Source of the DNA: Mesorhizobium sp. M4B.F.Ca.ET.203.01.1.1
GTDB taxonomy: Bacteria; Pseudomonadota; Alphaproteobacteria; Rhizobiales; Rhizobiaceae
NCBI RefSeq assembly: GCF_004791025.1
Contig: NZ_SRUO01000002.1
Coordinates: 124,001 to 188,000, forward strand
Length of the DNA: 64,000 bases
Reading direction: 5' to 3'
The notes below the pieces were generated by a model. It had not been told where the DNA came from. It made no database searches and saw only the letters and a list, made by a program, of their open reading frames with translations. Position 1 is the first letter of the stretch. Each line of letters begins with the position of its first letter. This document shows, piece after piece, positions 44,068 through 53,022 of this stretch. The translations under genes and the position numbers were made by a program.

Positions 44068-44844
44068 CTACTCTTGGTCTGCCGTCCTTCCTTGACGTTG
44101 GCGGGTGAAGGGTTGACCTGCCTGATCCGATGTCATGCTGACCCCGTTGCCACCTCCCTCCCGTTGCGCGCTCATCTTTGTCGATATCGATGATCGAACC
44201 TGCCGAGACTGCATCGCCAGGCCATCCATGCAGCGAATGAAGTTGTCCGCAATGGTCTCGGACGGAGCAGGCAGGATCTTGTAGGTCCTCATTTCGGCAC
44301 CCGGTTCCGAGCGGGAGAAACTCAACTCATAGTTTCCGGCAAGCACGGCGTTGAGGAAGGGAGCGGCAAACTCGGCGTTCTGCGTCGTCGCCATTATCGT
44401 ACCGTCATCATAGGTTTCGTAGTTCAACTAGCCCAGCGAACTGAAGGTCGCGGAATTGAAGTTCGCGTTCGCAATCTGCGCGAGGTCGGCTCGTTCGACT
44501 GCCACAATGTCGGCCACACCCATGAGAAAGCCGGCCAGCACCGCCCCGTCGGCCTTGGTGTATCCGCCAAGCGTTATGAACTTGACGAGTTCGCGCGATG
44601 GCGGGCTGCTGACATCGAGGATGATCTCGCAAACCCTGGCCTCTTCGGTCTCTTCGGTCCTTTTGCCGTAGACAACTTCCGTTGGAAAGATCGTCGAGCC
44701 AGATGCATGGGTCATGCCGGGCGCAGCCAGTGCCGCCAGAAAGCCCAGAAGTCGAAACACGACGAGGTTGCGCCAGATTCCTGCGCAGATTGCCCGCATC
44801 GGCGGCTCGCACGATGGATATCCCACTCCGCTCTCTATGGCCAT
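44068..44844 (-). pseudogene. Secreted protein gene interrupted by an in-frame amber codon
   Basis: One reading frame runs from ATG 44844 (or 44799, MRAICAGIWRN) to a stop at 44068 but is broken by TAG at 44428-44430. The part before it has a signal peptide (VVFRLLGFLAALAAPGMTHA) and reads to NFNSATFSSLG; after the stop it continues LNYETYDDGTIMATTQNAEF without change of frame and stays protein-like to IADNFIRCMDGLAMQ. A single-base change from TGG or CAG would explain the stop. I do not recognise the family. Periplasmic location is likely. It follows no visible FixK box. Confidence 0.65.
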
Positions 44845-44865
44845 GTCTCCTTCAGCGAATGGAGA

Positions 44866-45414
44866 CTATCTGAACATCATTCCATGCCCGAAGCCGCCCG
44901 ACAGCCCCATGCCCATCATCGGCAGGACGATCTCGTCGGCTGCCTTCTTCTGCTGGTCGCTCAGCGTCGCGTACAGTTTCTCAACCGCCGCCCTGATCGA
45001 TTTCACCTGTTCGAGGCGTGCTTCGAGATGGGTTTGCTGGTAGGCGAGCCGCTCGGGCAACGGCTTCTTCAGGAAGTCACCGTCATGAAATTCCTGCATC
45101 ATACCGCGCATCAACTCGTTGTGTGCCTCGGCCGTGCTACGGATGACGCCGGCAAGCTCATCCCAGGCCGGCGCCTGTTCGTCCGTGATTTTCAGTTCCG
45201 TCTTGAGGAAAGCAACTCGTCCGTCAATGCGATCGAGCATCTCGTCTGAGTCAAAGCCGCCCATCGGGCCGCCCATGCCCCATTGGCCCATCATCATTCG
45301 ACTCATGCCCCAGCGGGGCCACCAGCCGGAATCATCGTCGGCACCGGCCATTGCAGGCGCCACTGAGGCGGCCAGCATGAGTCCCGCTGCCAGAATACTG
45401 GGCAAAGTGCGCAT
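44866..45414 (-). CDS. Spy/CpxP-like periplasmic protein
   Basis: 182-residue protein with a signal peptide (MRTLPSILAAGLMLAASVAP, cleavage after AMA near residue 23). The mature part is helical and rich in Met, Gly and Gln, with DEQAPAWDELAGVIRSTAEA and LATLSDQQ-like LTxxQ features (YATLSDQQKKAADEIVLPMM), as in Spy and CpxP chaperones. Met and His clusters at both ends (GMSRMMMGQWGMGG, GFGHGMMFR) may bind copper. The ATG at 45414 was chosen from the signal peptide. A FixK box ends 63 bp upstream. Confidence 0.75.
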   Translation of the reverse strand: MRTLPSILAAGLMLAASVAPAMAGADDDSGWWPRWGMSRMMMGQWGMGGPMGGFDSDEMLDRIDGRVAFLKTELKITDEQAPAWDELAGVIRSTAEAHNELMRGMMQEFHDGDFLKKPLPERLAYQQTHLEARLEQVKSIRAAVEKLYATLSDQQKKAADEIVLPMMGMGLSGGFGHGMMFR

Positions 45415-45477
45415 CAGAGCCTCCTTCAGGCGAGCTACTCCATTTGCCCACAAGCCATATGATTGGGGATGCCGGCA

Positions 45478-45491
45478 TTGATCTCGGTCAA
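45478..45491. promoter_or_regulatory. FixK/FNR-type box between divergent genes
   Basis: TTGATCTCGGTCAA lies 63 bp from the Spy-like start (45414) and 66 bp from the small plus-strand gene (45558), so it can serve both. Confidence 0.75.
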
Positions 45492-45557
45492 AAAGAGCTA
45501 GGCCCGGAGCGCTCTCGAGAGTAAAATATGCCAAGTTTCCATGCGTTGAGGCATGTC

Positions 45558-45785
45558 ATGGACCGCTATATCGCGCGCGCCAATATTGCGCATTTCGCGG
45601 ATCTTCTTCGATATGAGGTGGACGCCGAGCGACGCCGCGTGATCGAGGACTTGCTGGCGCAGGAGCGCCAGAAGTTGGAGATTGCTGAAGCAAAAGCGCG
45701 CAAGCAGACCCATGCCGCCAATCCGGCCGAAGGCAGTGAACTTCCGGTTCGAATGGACGAGCAGAGACGGCGACGCCCTGCTTGA
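45558..45785 (+). CDS. Small helical protein of unknown function
   Basis: 75-residue protein starting MDRYIARANIAHFADLLRYE, with helical segments VDAERRRVIEDLLAQERQKL. Short proteins of this pattern (RxNIxHFxxLL...E..RxxxxxLLxxExxKL) recur in rhizobia without known function. The ATG at 45558 was preferred because similarity begins there; an upstream ATG at 45528 is in frame. The shared FixK box lies 66 bp upstream. Confidence 0.6.
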   Translation: MDRYIARANIAHFADLLRYEVDAERRRVIEDLLAQERQKLEIAEAKARKQTHAANPAEGSELPVRMDEQRRRRPA

Positions 45786-45859
45786 GCGGCGCCGGTGTCG
45801 ATTGCTATGCCCATCGCCTCAAACGCCGGCTGGGCGTTGAGCGGTGACCGAACTTCATA

Positions 45860-46399
45860 TCAAGCGGCCTTGACTGTGATCTTCTTCTCGGCCTTCTGGG
45901 CTTCCGCGGTCTTGGGCAGCTTCACCGTCAGCACGCCCTTGGCGAAGGTCGCATCGATCTTGTCGGCGTCGACGCCTTCAGGCAGCTGGAACGACCGCTG
46001 GAAGGAACCATAGCGACGCTCGGAGAGATAGTAGTCGTTGTCCTTCTCTTCCTTTTCCTCCTTCTTCTCGCCTTTGAGCGTCAGTATGCGATTGGCGAGC
46101 TTGATCTCGACGTTCTTCTCGTCGATGCCGGGCAATTCGACTGTGATCTCATACTCCTTGTCCTTCTCGACGAGATCCATCGCCGGCGCGACCAGCCAGT
46201 CCGCATTGCGCAGCGCCGGCAGTTCGCGACCAAAGAGGGAGCGTGTCGAAGGCAGGCGAAAGTCGAACGGATGAAAATCGTCGAAGAGCCGGTCGATTTC
46301 ACGCCGCAGGCTTTCGAACGGACCAGTCCAGTTGCCGGCTGGGGCCGGCGCAGTGCTCTTTTCTGTTTTGACAGGCAGTTTGGTGGCAGCTTCGGCCAT
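45860..46399 (-). CDS. Hsp20-family small heat shock protein
   Basis: 179-residue small heat shock protein. The alpha-crystallin domain covers about residues 65-175, with VAPAMDLVEKDKEYEITVEL, PGIDEKNVEIKLANRILTLK and the C-terminal FAKGVLTVKLPKTAEAQ. It should hold unfolded proteins without ATP. The ATG at 46399 (MAEAATKLPV) is preceded by AAGGAGAAGACC. Two FixK boxes lie upstream, the nearer 234 bp from the start, so a long leader or a different promoter is possible. Confidence 0.93.
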   Translation of the reverse strand: MAEAATKLPVKTEKSTAPAPAGNWTGPFESLRREIDRLFDDFHPFDFRLPSTRSLFGRELPALRNADWLVAPAMDLVEKDKEYEITVELPGIDEKNVEIKLANRILTLKGEKKEEKEEKDNDYYLSERRYGSFQRSFQLPEGVDADKIDATFAKGVLTVKLPKTAEAQKAEKKITVKAA

Positions 46400-46633
46400 G
46401 GGTCTTCTCCTTGCGAGCGAGTTGATCGGCAGGTACCGCCGCCTCGACCCGTCCACCCCTCCAGGGAAGGGGCGCCAGAGCCCGAGGTCGGCGGACCGCT
46501 CGCCAGGAACCCTTGCCGAGTTGGTTCATCGCTTCGCGAATCCGCGCTTTCGGCGCGATCCTCCGCGCCCGCTTCGCCAAAGCCGGTAAACCTGACGAGG
46601 GCTGCATCAAAGCACCTCGCTGACGGAGCCGTA

Positions 46634-46647
46634 TTGATCTGGGTCAA
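46634..46647. promoter_or_regulatory. FixK/FNR-type box
   Basis: TTGATCTGGGTCAA, 234 bp from hsp20 and 90 bp from the phasin-like start. Which gene it serves is open. Confidence 0.65.
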
Positions 46648-46683
46648 GGGTTCCGCGCCTGGGTACTGCGGCAAGGTGATACA

Positions 46684-46697
46684 TTGATCTCGATCAA
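46684..46697. promoter_or_regulatory. FixK/FNR-type box
   Basis: TTGATCTCGATCAA with consensus arms, 40 bp before the phasin-like start (46738). Confidence 0.75.
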
Positions 46698-46737
46698 CGA
46701 CGTTCCGTCGGCTCGGGTTAGCTTTCTTGAAATACCC

Positions 46738-47097
46738 ATGACGAACGGAATGGACCCAATGACGATGACCAATGGCCAGAAGTTCCTCTTTGCCGCGGCC
46801 GACCTTCAGGCGACTGCTCTCAAGGCCGTCATAAGTTATCAGATCGAAACGCTTTCCTTCCTCAAACGCCGCTGCGAGCAAAACGTCAAACTGATCGATG
46901 ATCTCTTCGCTGGTGGCGAGTTCGTGGACGTTTTCGATGTCACCAGCAATTTTCTGCAGAACGCGACCTCAGCTTATGCGACCGAGGCCGGCAACTTCGC
47001 CCGTGTTGGGTCGCGGCTCACCTCGGACATGGCCAGACGCGTGCGCAGGCAAGCCGAGAGCGCCATCGAAGACATCGCGGCGAGCACGGCAGCGTGA
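46738..47097 (+). CDS. Phasin-family protein
   Basis: 119-residue helical protein similar to phasins, which coat polyhydroxybutyrate granules. NGQKFLFAAADLQATALKAV, YQIETLSFLKRRCEQNVKLI and DMARRVRRQAESAIEDIAAS fit the amphipathic helices of Phasin_2. The start is ATG 46738, with ATG 46747 and 46753 as alternatives. A FixK box 40 bp upstream suggests induction under low oxygen, when rhizobia store PHB. A cytochrome c gene follows on the same strand. Confidence 0.75.
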   Translation: MTNGMDPMTMTNGQKFLFAAADLQATALKAVISYQIETLSFLKRRCEQNVKLIDDLFAGGEFVDVFDVTSNFLQNATSAYATEAGNFARVGSRLTSDMARRVRRQAESAIEDIAASTAA

Positions 47098-47149
47098 TCG
47101 GCTATCGAGGAAGTACAGCTATGGACAAAACCACCGGATGGGTATTGCG

Positions 47150-47497
47150 ATGAACCCGCCACGGCTGAGCCGGCTTTCAGCATCTGCTCTCCATGTGGTG
47201 ACCCTTGCTGCGGCACTTGGCCCGTCCGGCGGTTGCGCAAGCGCCGACCCGGTATCGCACGGGAAGGCATTGGTCGAAGCCAATTGCGCGCGCTGCCACG
47301 CCATCGGAAGAACGGACAAAAGCAGCCACCCCGACGCGCCTGCATTTCGCGTCTTGTCGCAGCGCTATCCGATTGTCGATCTCGAGGAGGCGCTGGCCGA
47401 GGGCATTTCAACGGGCCATCCCGACATGCCAGAGTGGGTTGCCAGCCCCGATCAAATCGACGCCATCCTTGCTTACATCGAAAGCCTCCAACGGTAA
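47150..47497 (+). CDS. Small c-type cytochrome
   Basis: 115-residue exported protein with one haem motif, ANCARCHAIG (Cys46, Cys49, His50), and a probable axial Met93 in GHPDMPEWV. The N-terminal hydrophobic stretch ASALHVVTLAAALG is the signal. The ATG at 47150 overlaps the stop of a 10-codon frame (47122-47154) that has its own GAGGAAG site, which suggests translational coupling; ATG 47138 is an alternative. It is probably co-transcribed with the phasin gene. Confidence 0.8.
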   Translation: MNPPRLSRLSASALHVVTLAAALGPSGGCASADPVSHGKALVEANCARCHAIGRTDKSSHPDAPAFRVLSQRYPIVDLEEALAEGISTGHPDMPEWVASPDQIDAILAYIESLQR

Positions 47498-47669
47498 TGA
47501 CCGCTGCGGCCATGACGATCTTGAGCCGATCTGCGGCTAGCCTCCTCCTAGGAGGACGCAACCGGTCGGCGGCGCGGCCAGGCGACGGGGTGTTGGGTCT
47601 GCAGTGGCTACGCTCTTGAGACTATGGTTGAGGGGCGCGCGCAATTGTCGGCGTGAGGCGTCGCCCGCC

Positions 47670-47918
47670 TCACGCAGATCGGGACTCCAGCGTTGCCAGG
47701 ATCGAGCCGGGTTCGATGACGGCATTCGCCGCGGCGACAATCGTCGCGCGGCCGGCTGCAGGCGAGACAATCTCGTGCAGCGCATCCTCGACTCGAATTT
47801 CTGCTATCCGATCGCCAGCCCTTACCGCGTCACCGCTGGCAATGAACCAACGCTCCAAGATACCCTCGGGCAACATGCTGGATGCCCATAACGCCTCATC
47901 GGCTTTGATATATTCCAT
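47670..47918 (-). CDS. Lipoyl/biotinyl-domain-like protein lacking the attachment lysine
   Basis: 82-residue single-domain protein. PEGILERWFIASGDAVRAGD, IAEIRVEDALHEIVSPAAG and NAVIEPGSILATLE follow the lipoyl domain fold. At the hairpin where lipoyl domains have DK, this protein has EDA (Glu44, Asp45, Ala46); the only lysine is Lys5. It therefore cannot be lipoylated or biotinylated at the usual site. The ATG at 47918 follows AAGGAG. A FixK box ends 49 bp upstream. Function unknown; a scaffold or adaptor role is possible. Confidence 0.75.
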   Translation of the reverse strand: MEYIKADEALWASSMLPEGILERWFIASGDAVRAGDRIAEIRVEDALHEIVSPAAGRATIVAAANAVIEPGSILATLESRSA

Positions 47919-47967
47919 CGCAATTCTCCTTCGCGACTGCACGATATTCCCTTCACCAAGGTTGGCC

Positions 47968-47981
47968 TTGATCATGATCAA
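47968..47981. promoter_or_regulatory. FixK/FNR-type box, fully palindromic
   Basis: TTGATCATGATCAA is palindromic over 14 bases, 49 bp before the lipoyl-like gene on the minus strand. Confidence 0.8.
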
Positions 47982-48072
47982 AGGACAGATCGAGCGCGAG
48001 TGATCGCGTCGGGTGGCCCACCTTGCAGAGGTTCTTGCCGTCGCCCGGGGGGTAATCGAAAGGCGTTGCGTT

Positions 48073-48086
48073 TTGACCCGCGTCAA
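48073..48086. promoter_or_regulatory. FixK/FNR-type box
   Basis: TTGACCCGCGTCAA, 64 bp before the usp start at 48151. Confidence 0.75.
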
Positions 48087-48150
48087 GGCGACGGAGGCTG
48101 GCGGATGCACTTCATCGAACGTCGACATCTTCACCGAAGGGCGCCCCGCA

Positions 48151-48963
48151 ATGTCTTACAAGTCGATCATCGTTAACCTCGCTGTGGATGCATCTCCTGC
48201 ACCCATTGTGAAACTGGGCGTCGAACTGGCCGAGCGTTTTGGAGCGCACCTTATCGGCCTGGCGGCTGCAGATGTTCCGCCGCTCGTCGCCACCGGCAGC
48301 GGCATGGTCTACGAAGGCGAGATCTTGCAGGTCCAGCGAACCGAGATCGAGAAGCGGCTTGCGGAGCTGCGTGCCGAATTCGAGAAGCTGGTTCCGGCAT
48401 CGGTGAGCAGCGAATGGGGGCAGGCAGTCAGCAGTCCAACCCGCTTCCTGAGCGTTTCCGCCCGAGCCGCCGACCTCATCGTTACCGGTGGTGGGGATGG
48501 AGAAGATGTCTTCCGTGCCGTGGATGTCGGGAGCCTTGCGCTGGGAACAGGCCGACCAGTCCTCGTCACCGCAAGCAATGTCGAACATGTCATGGCACAG
48601 ACCGTGCTGGTCGCCTGGAAGGACACCAGGGAGGCGCGACGGGCGATAGCCGATGCATTGCCTTTCCTGGCCGTGGCCAACGAGGTCATTGTCGCCACCA
48701 TCGATACAGACCGCAGCGAGAGCGCCCGATACAGCCTCGCCGATGTCGCGGCTTATCTCGAAAACCATGGCATCATGCCGCAAACCGAACTGCTGGCTGG
48801 CGAGGCGGAGGGCGACCGGCTGGTTGCGTTTGCGCGTTCAATCCATGCCGACCTGATCGTCTCCGGCGCCTACGGCCACAGCCGCCTGCGGGAATGGGCC
48901 TTTGGCGGTGTCACCCGCTCGCTGATCGAAGACAGCAGCATCAACCGCTTCATGTCATGCTGA
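48151..48963 (+). CDS. Universal stress protein, two Usp domains
   Basis: 270-residue tandem Usp. MSYKSIIVNLAVDASPAP starts domain one; VLVAWKDTREARRAIADALP starts domain two; GAYGHSRLREWAFGGVTRSL is the ATP-binding loop. It is nearly the same as the Usp at 61053-61862, including the distance to the upstream FixK box (64 bp in both). Its stop overlaps the start region of the MgtA-like ATPase, so the two are translationally coupled. Confidence 0.93.
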   Translation: MSYKSIIVNLAVDASPAPIVKLGVELAERFGAHLIGLAAADVPPLVATGSGMVYEGEILQVQRTEIEKRLAELRAEFEKLVPASVSSEWGQAVSSPTRFLSVSARAADLIVTGGGDGEDVFRAVDVGSLALGTGRPVLVTASNVEHVMAQTVLVAWKDTREARRAIADALPFLAVANEVIVATIDTDRSESARYSLADVAAYLENHGIMPQTELLAGEAEGDRLVAFARSIHADLIVSGAYGHSRLREWAFGGVTRSLIEDSSINRFMSC

Positions 48964-51632
48964 TGGTTTCTGGTATCGTGCCCGGCGAAGTCGGCCAACA
49001 ACCCGTCCCCGCACCGACGGGAATTGTTGACGACGACGCCTTTTGGTCAATGGAGATCAATGATCTTCTGCGACGCCTCAAGACGTCGGTCTCTGGGCTT
49101 GGCACCTCCGAGGCCGTATCAAGGCTGTCGAAATTCGGCACAAACACACCAGCATCGCAGTCAGGCACCTCGATACTAACAGTGTTCGTCCGCCAGTTCC
49201 GTAGCCCGCTTGTCCTGATCCTCATTTTCGCGGCCGCCGTGTCGGCCTTCGTCGGTCAGAGCCAGGAGGCTGCGATTATCGGCGCGATTGTGCTGGCTAG
49301 CTGTGTCCTGAGTTTTACCCAGGAATACGGCGCGTCACGTGCGGCAGAGGCGCTCAAAGGGCGCATTTCGCGCAAGGTCGCAATCCTGCGTGACGGCGTC
49401 GAGCGCTCGATCGGAGCCGAAAAGGTTGTGCCCGGCGATGTGATCCGTCTCTCGGCGGGAAACCTTGTTCCCGCTGATGGCATCATTCTGGATGCGCGCG
49501 ATTTCAATGTCAGCGAGGCAGTCCTGACCGGCGAGACGTTTCCAGTTGTAAAAGCGCCGGGCCGGTCGGCGCCGGGCGCTTCCGTCGCACAGCGCGCCAA
49601 CGCCGTCTTCGCAGGGACGTCGGTCCGCAGTGGCACCGCGACTGTGCTTGCGGTGGCAACCGGCCAGCGCACCGAGTTCGCGTCAATCGCAGCGGCCCTC
49701 GAACGACGTGTCCCGGAGACGGACTTTGCCCGCGGGATCAGGCTTTTTGGCTATCTGATGACGGAGATCATGCTGGCGATTGTCATCCTGGTGTTCTTCG
49801 CCAATCTTCTTCTCCATCGGCCGCTGATAGAATCGCTGTTGTTTTCGCTGGCGCTGGCGGTCGGCCTTACGCCAGAACTCCTTCCGGCGATTATCAGCGT
49901 GACGCTGGCTCGGGGTGCTCACGCCATGGCGGCCAATGGCGTCATCGTTCGCCGTCTCGACGCCATCGAGAATTTGGGCAGCATGGACCTGCTCTGCACC
50001 GACAAGACCGGAACGCTGACGGAAGGGATCATTCAGCTCGATGGATGGCTCGATCCCGATGGCAACTCATCGGCGGATGTCCTGCTCTGGGCGCGTCTCA
50101 ACGCGACCATGCAGACCGGTTTGAAGAACCCGCTTGACGAAGCGATAGCCGGCACGCAAGGCGGGGACGCAAGGTTGACCGCCTTTGCGAAGGTCGACGA
50201 GATTCCCTACGACTTCATCCGTAAGCGCCTTTCCGTTGTCGTGCGGACCAAGGACGCCGAAGACCTCCTGATCACAAAAGGCGCAGTGCAGAATGTCCTG
50301 AACGCCTGTGGGTTTGTTCGAACCGCAAAAGGGTCACAACCCTTGGACGACACGCTTCGCGCCGCAATCGACGAGAAGTTCCGACGATGGAGCGCGGACG
50401 GCTATCGTGTCCTGGGAGTGGCAATCCGCCACATCAAAAGCCAGGGCGCCGGATCTAGGAAGGAGGAGACCGATCTGACGTTCGCTGGCTTCCTGCTCTT
50501 CCTCGATCCGCCGAAGGACGGCGTCATGGAGACGCTGGCGGCACTCGCTCACCGCGGCATTACCGTGAAGGTCATTTCGGGTGACAACCGTTACGTCACC
50601 GCGCACCTTGCTGACGCACTCGGCCTGCGGGCTGACAGGATCATGACCGGTGAAGACCTGTCGAAACTGACAAAGAGCGGACTTTTCGCAGGCGTCCAGC
50701 AGACCGATCTCTTCGTGGAGATTGACCCTAACCAGAAAGAGCGCATCGTTCAGGCTTTGCGCAGCTGTGGCCATGTTGTCGGCTATCTAGGCGACGGCAT
50801 CAACGATGCGCCCGCGCTGCACGAGGCGGACATCGGCATCTCCGTCGACAGGGCTGTTGATGTCGCCCGCGAGGCCGCCGACATCGTCCTCCTCAAACAG
50901 GATCTGGACGTGCTCGTGCGCGGGATTGACGACGGCCGCAAGACGTTCGCCAACACGATGAAGTACATCTCCATCACGACCAGTGCCAATTTCGGCAACA
51001 TGATCAGCATGGCCGTCGCGTCGCTGTTCCTGCCTTTCCTGCCGCTCCTGGCGGCACAAATCCTGCTCAACAATTTCCTGTCCGACATTCCTTCGCTGGC
51101 CATCGCCACCGACAATGTCGACCGGGACCAGCTGCGCCGGCCGCGCCGTTGGGACATCAGCTTCGTCAGGCGATTCATGGTCGGCTTTGGCCTGGTCAGC
51201 TCGCTGTTCGACCTTGCAACCTTCGCTTTCCTGCTGCTTCTTGCGAATGCGACGGCGGCTACGTTCCAGACAGGATGGTTCGTCGAGTCGCTGCTGACAG
51301 AACTCGCCATCGTGCTCATCGTGCGCACGCACAAGGCGTTTTGGATGAGCCGCCCCAGCCCGCTGCTTGCCTGGCTTACGCTTGCTGTCGCGCTTGTCGC
51401 GATCGCGATGCCCTACGTTCCCGTCGCCGCAAACTTCGGCTTTGTGCCTCTACCTCTGCCTGTGCTTGTCGGGCTCATCGCCATCACCGGGGTCTATCTA
51501 TTGGCCTCGGAGATGACGAAGCGCTGGTTCTTCGAACATGAAAACAGACACCAGCATCGATCAAGGGCGGGGCGCGCCTTCGGCGGGACCATACCCCATT
51601 CAACCAGCATCAAATCAGAGCCGCATGGCTGA
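48957..51632 (+). CDS. MgtA-like cation P-type ATPase
   Basis: 891-residue ATPase. LTPELLPAIISVTLARGAHA in helix four is the pattern of bacterial magnesium-importing MgtA/MgtB pumps, Asp349 in LCTDKTGTLTEG is phosphorylated, VLTGETFPVVK is the actuator loop, and LGDGINDAPALHEADIGISV the hinge. About ten helices are visible. The start is ATG 48957 or 48963, both overlapping the end of usp; no separate ribosome site is seen. The link to usp suggests low-oxygen or stress control of magnesium uptake. The last 30 residues are a polar extension. Confidence 0.88.
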   Translation: MLMVSGIVPGEVGQQPVPAPTGIVDDDAFWSMEINDLLRRLKTSVSGLGTSEAVSRLSKFGTNTPASQSGTSILTVFVRQFRSPLVLILIFAAAVSAFVGQSQEAAIIGAIVLASCVLSFTQEYGASRAAEALKGRISRKVAILRDGVERSIGAEKVVPGDVIRLSAGNLVPADGIILDARDFNVSEAVLTGETFPVVKAPGRSAPGASVAQRANAVFAGTSVRSGTATVLAVATGQRTEFASIAAALERRVPETDFARGIRLFGYLMTEIMLAIVILVFFANLLLHRPLIESLLFSLALAVGLTPELLPAIISVTLARGAHAMAANGVIVRRLDAIENLGSMDLLCTDKTGTLTEGIIQLDGWLDPDGNSSADVLLWARLNATMQTGLKNPLDEAIAGTQGGDARLTAFAKVDEIPYDFIRKRLSVVVRTKDAEDLLITKGAVQNVLNACGFVRTAKGSQPLDDTLRAAIDEKFRRWSADGYRVLGVAIRHIKSQGAGSRKEETDLTFAGFLLFLDPPKDGVMETLAALAHRGITVKVISGDNRYVTAHLADALGLRADRIMTGEDLSKLTKSGLFAGVQQTDLFVEIDPNQKERIVQALRSCGHVVGYLGDGINDAPALHEADIGISVDRAVDVAREAADIVLLKQDLDVLVRGIDDGRKTFANTMKYISITTSANFGNMISMAVASLFLPFLPLLAAQILLNNFLSDIPSLAIATDNVDRDQLRRPRRWDISFVRRFMVGFGLVSSLFDLATFAFLLLLANATAATFQTGWFVESLLTELAIVLIVRTHKAFWMSRPSPLLAWLTLAVALVAIAMPYVPVAANFGFVPLPLPVLVGLIAITGVYLLASEMTKRWFFEHENRHQHRSRAGRAFGGTIPHSTSIKSEPHG

Positions 51633-51702
51633 GGTCGGGAGCATGGTGGGGAATGCAGGCACTTTGCCTATCGACAATTGTCGACAGGCTTGGAGACAGG
51701 CC

Positions 51703-52170
51703 TCAGCCGCCTGTGGCGGCTCTGGCCACATTCACACCCAGATCATAGACAAGCAGGCCGCCGTAGTAGGCGGTGACGGTTACAAGTGCCGCGCCTGCAA
51801 CTTCGATTACAGGAACGGCGATCGCCAGGGATCCCAACTCGCGATTGCGGACCCACAATGCGAATCTGACGACCCCCCAGGTCAGAAGGGCAAATGCCGT
51901 GATTCCGCCAGGGCTTTCGTGCGTCTCCGCTATGGCGCTGCTGAAGCCGGCAGCTTCGGCATGGTCAAGCGCCAGTCCGCCGTAGAACCAGGTTCCTGTG
52001 GCGAAGACTCCTGCTGCGAGCGCAACGAAAGTGGAAATCGTGCCCACGCCCGAGCGTCTCGTCACGGCATTGCTGCTCGCAAGTGCCACGAGGTCGAGGA
52101 CCACGAGCGTGTAGATGAGCACAATTGGAAAATGAACGAGGATGGGATGGATATGCTGGATTGCGATCAT
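51703..52170 (-). CDS. DUF2231 membrane protein
   Basis: 155-residue protein with four predicted helices. IHPILVHFPIVLIYTLVVLD at the start, containing the HPxLVHFP motif, is the DUF2231 signature. Function unknown; some relatives sit next to cytochrome genes. The ATG at 52170 (MIAIQHIHP) has GGAG upstream. It faces the MgtA-like gene tail to tail. No FixK box was found. Confidence 0.85.
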   Translation of the reverse strand: MIAIQHIHPILVHFPIVLIYTLVVLDLVALASSNAVTRRSGVGTISTFVALAAGVFATGTWFYGGLALDHAEAAGFSSAIAETHESPGGITAFALLTWGVVRFALWVRNRELGSLAIAVPVIEVAGAALVTVTAYYGGLLVYDLGVNVARAATGG

Positions 52171-52287
52171 CAGAAAAAACTCTCCGGAGACGGGCTTGGA
52201 AATTGGCGAAGCGAAGGGGACTCGGCGTTGGAGACGAGCTGCGGGGCCTGGCGTCAATGATGCCCAGGCAAGATTAGGTCGGTGATT

Positions 52288-52563
52288 TCAGTCGTCTTCT
52301 CCCAAGCCGTCGTCGTCATCGGGGCTGTTCAAAGCGGCCTTGTCCGAGGTGAGACCGTCGCCGCATTCGTCGTCATCGCCCACGCCCCTGATGGCCTTGG
52401 GGCCGGTAGCATCCTGCATGGGGATAGCGTCGAGATTAATCGGTCCGGGCTGCGCGGCGGAAGACGATGCGCTGCATGAGCCTTCGTCCGATCCAGCAGC
52501 CGCCGGCGCGGCAAAGATGGTCAGGGTCCCAAGTGCTAGGAGCAAAAACAAGGAATTGCGCAT
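52288..52563 (-). CDS. Small secreted acidic protein
   Basis: 91-residue protein with a signal peptide (MRNSLFLLLALGTLTIFAAP, cleavage near AAAG). The mature part is acidic: GVGDDDECGDGLTSDKAALN and the tail SPDDDDGLGEDD. It could bind divalent cations outside the cytoplasm. It diverges from the PepSY, response regulator and kinase genes, so it may be a target or partner of that system. No family recognised. Confidence 0.65.
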   Translation of the reverse strand: MRNSLFLLLALGTLTIFAAPAAAGSDEGSCSASSSAAQPGPINLDAIPMQDATGPKAIRGVGDDDECGDGLTSDKAALNSPDDDDGLGEDD

Positions 52564-52692
52564 GGTTTCGACGTCCTTCTCGGCGCTGCCATGATTGGCG
52601 GCCATCATGCCTTGATAGAGAACTCTTGCTTGCAGGCAGCTGAGGATGGTTGACAGCGGATTGAAAGCTTCGACGTGCGACAAGCCGAGTTC

Positions 52693-53022
52693 ATGATGGC
52701 CAGCTTGAAGCGCCTCGCTATCTTGGGCCTGACCGCGTTTGTCCTGGTCCAGCCGGTCGGCACGCACGCCGACGAGGACGACGATGGCGACCACGACCGG
52801 GCGCGCGACCTTTATGAGCAGGGCGAAATAAAGGGCCTTGCCGATATTCTCGACATCGTACGCACGCAGGCCCCGGGCGACGTCGTCGCGGTCAAGCTCG
52901 TGCGTAGAGCCAACAAATGGGTCTACCGGTTCCAGGTCGTCGGCGCCGATGGCCGGCGAACGATCGTCGATGTGGACGCCGGTGCCGGTGTCATCCTGCG
53001 CGACGGGGAGGGAGACAGATGA
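52693..53022 (+). CDS. PepSY-domain periplasmic protein
   Basis: 109-residue exported protein with a signal peptide (KRLAILGLTAFVLVQPVGTH) and an acidic stretch ADEDDDGDHD. GEIKGLADILDIVRTQAPGD and KWVYRFQVVGADGRRTIVDV form a PepSY fold. The start is ATG 52693 (or 52696). Its TGA overlaps the ATG of the response regulator gene (ATGA), so the three genes are coupled. PepSY proteins in this setting often tune the kinase from the periplasm. Confidence 0.8.
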   Translation: MMASLKRLAILGLTAFVLVQPVGTHADEDDDGDHDRARDLYEQGEIKGLADILDIVRTQAPGDVVAVKLVRRANKWVYRFQVVGADGRRTIVDVDAGAGVILRDGEGDR

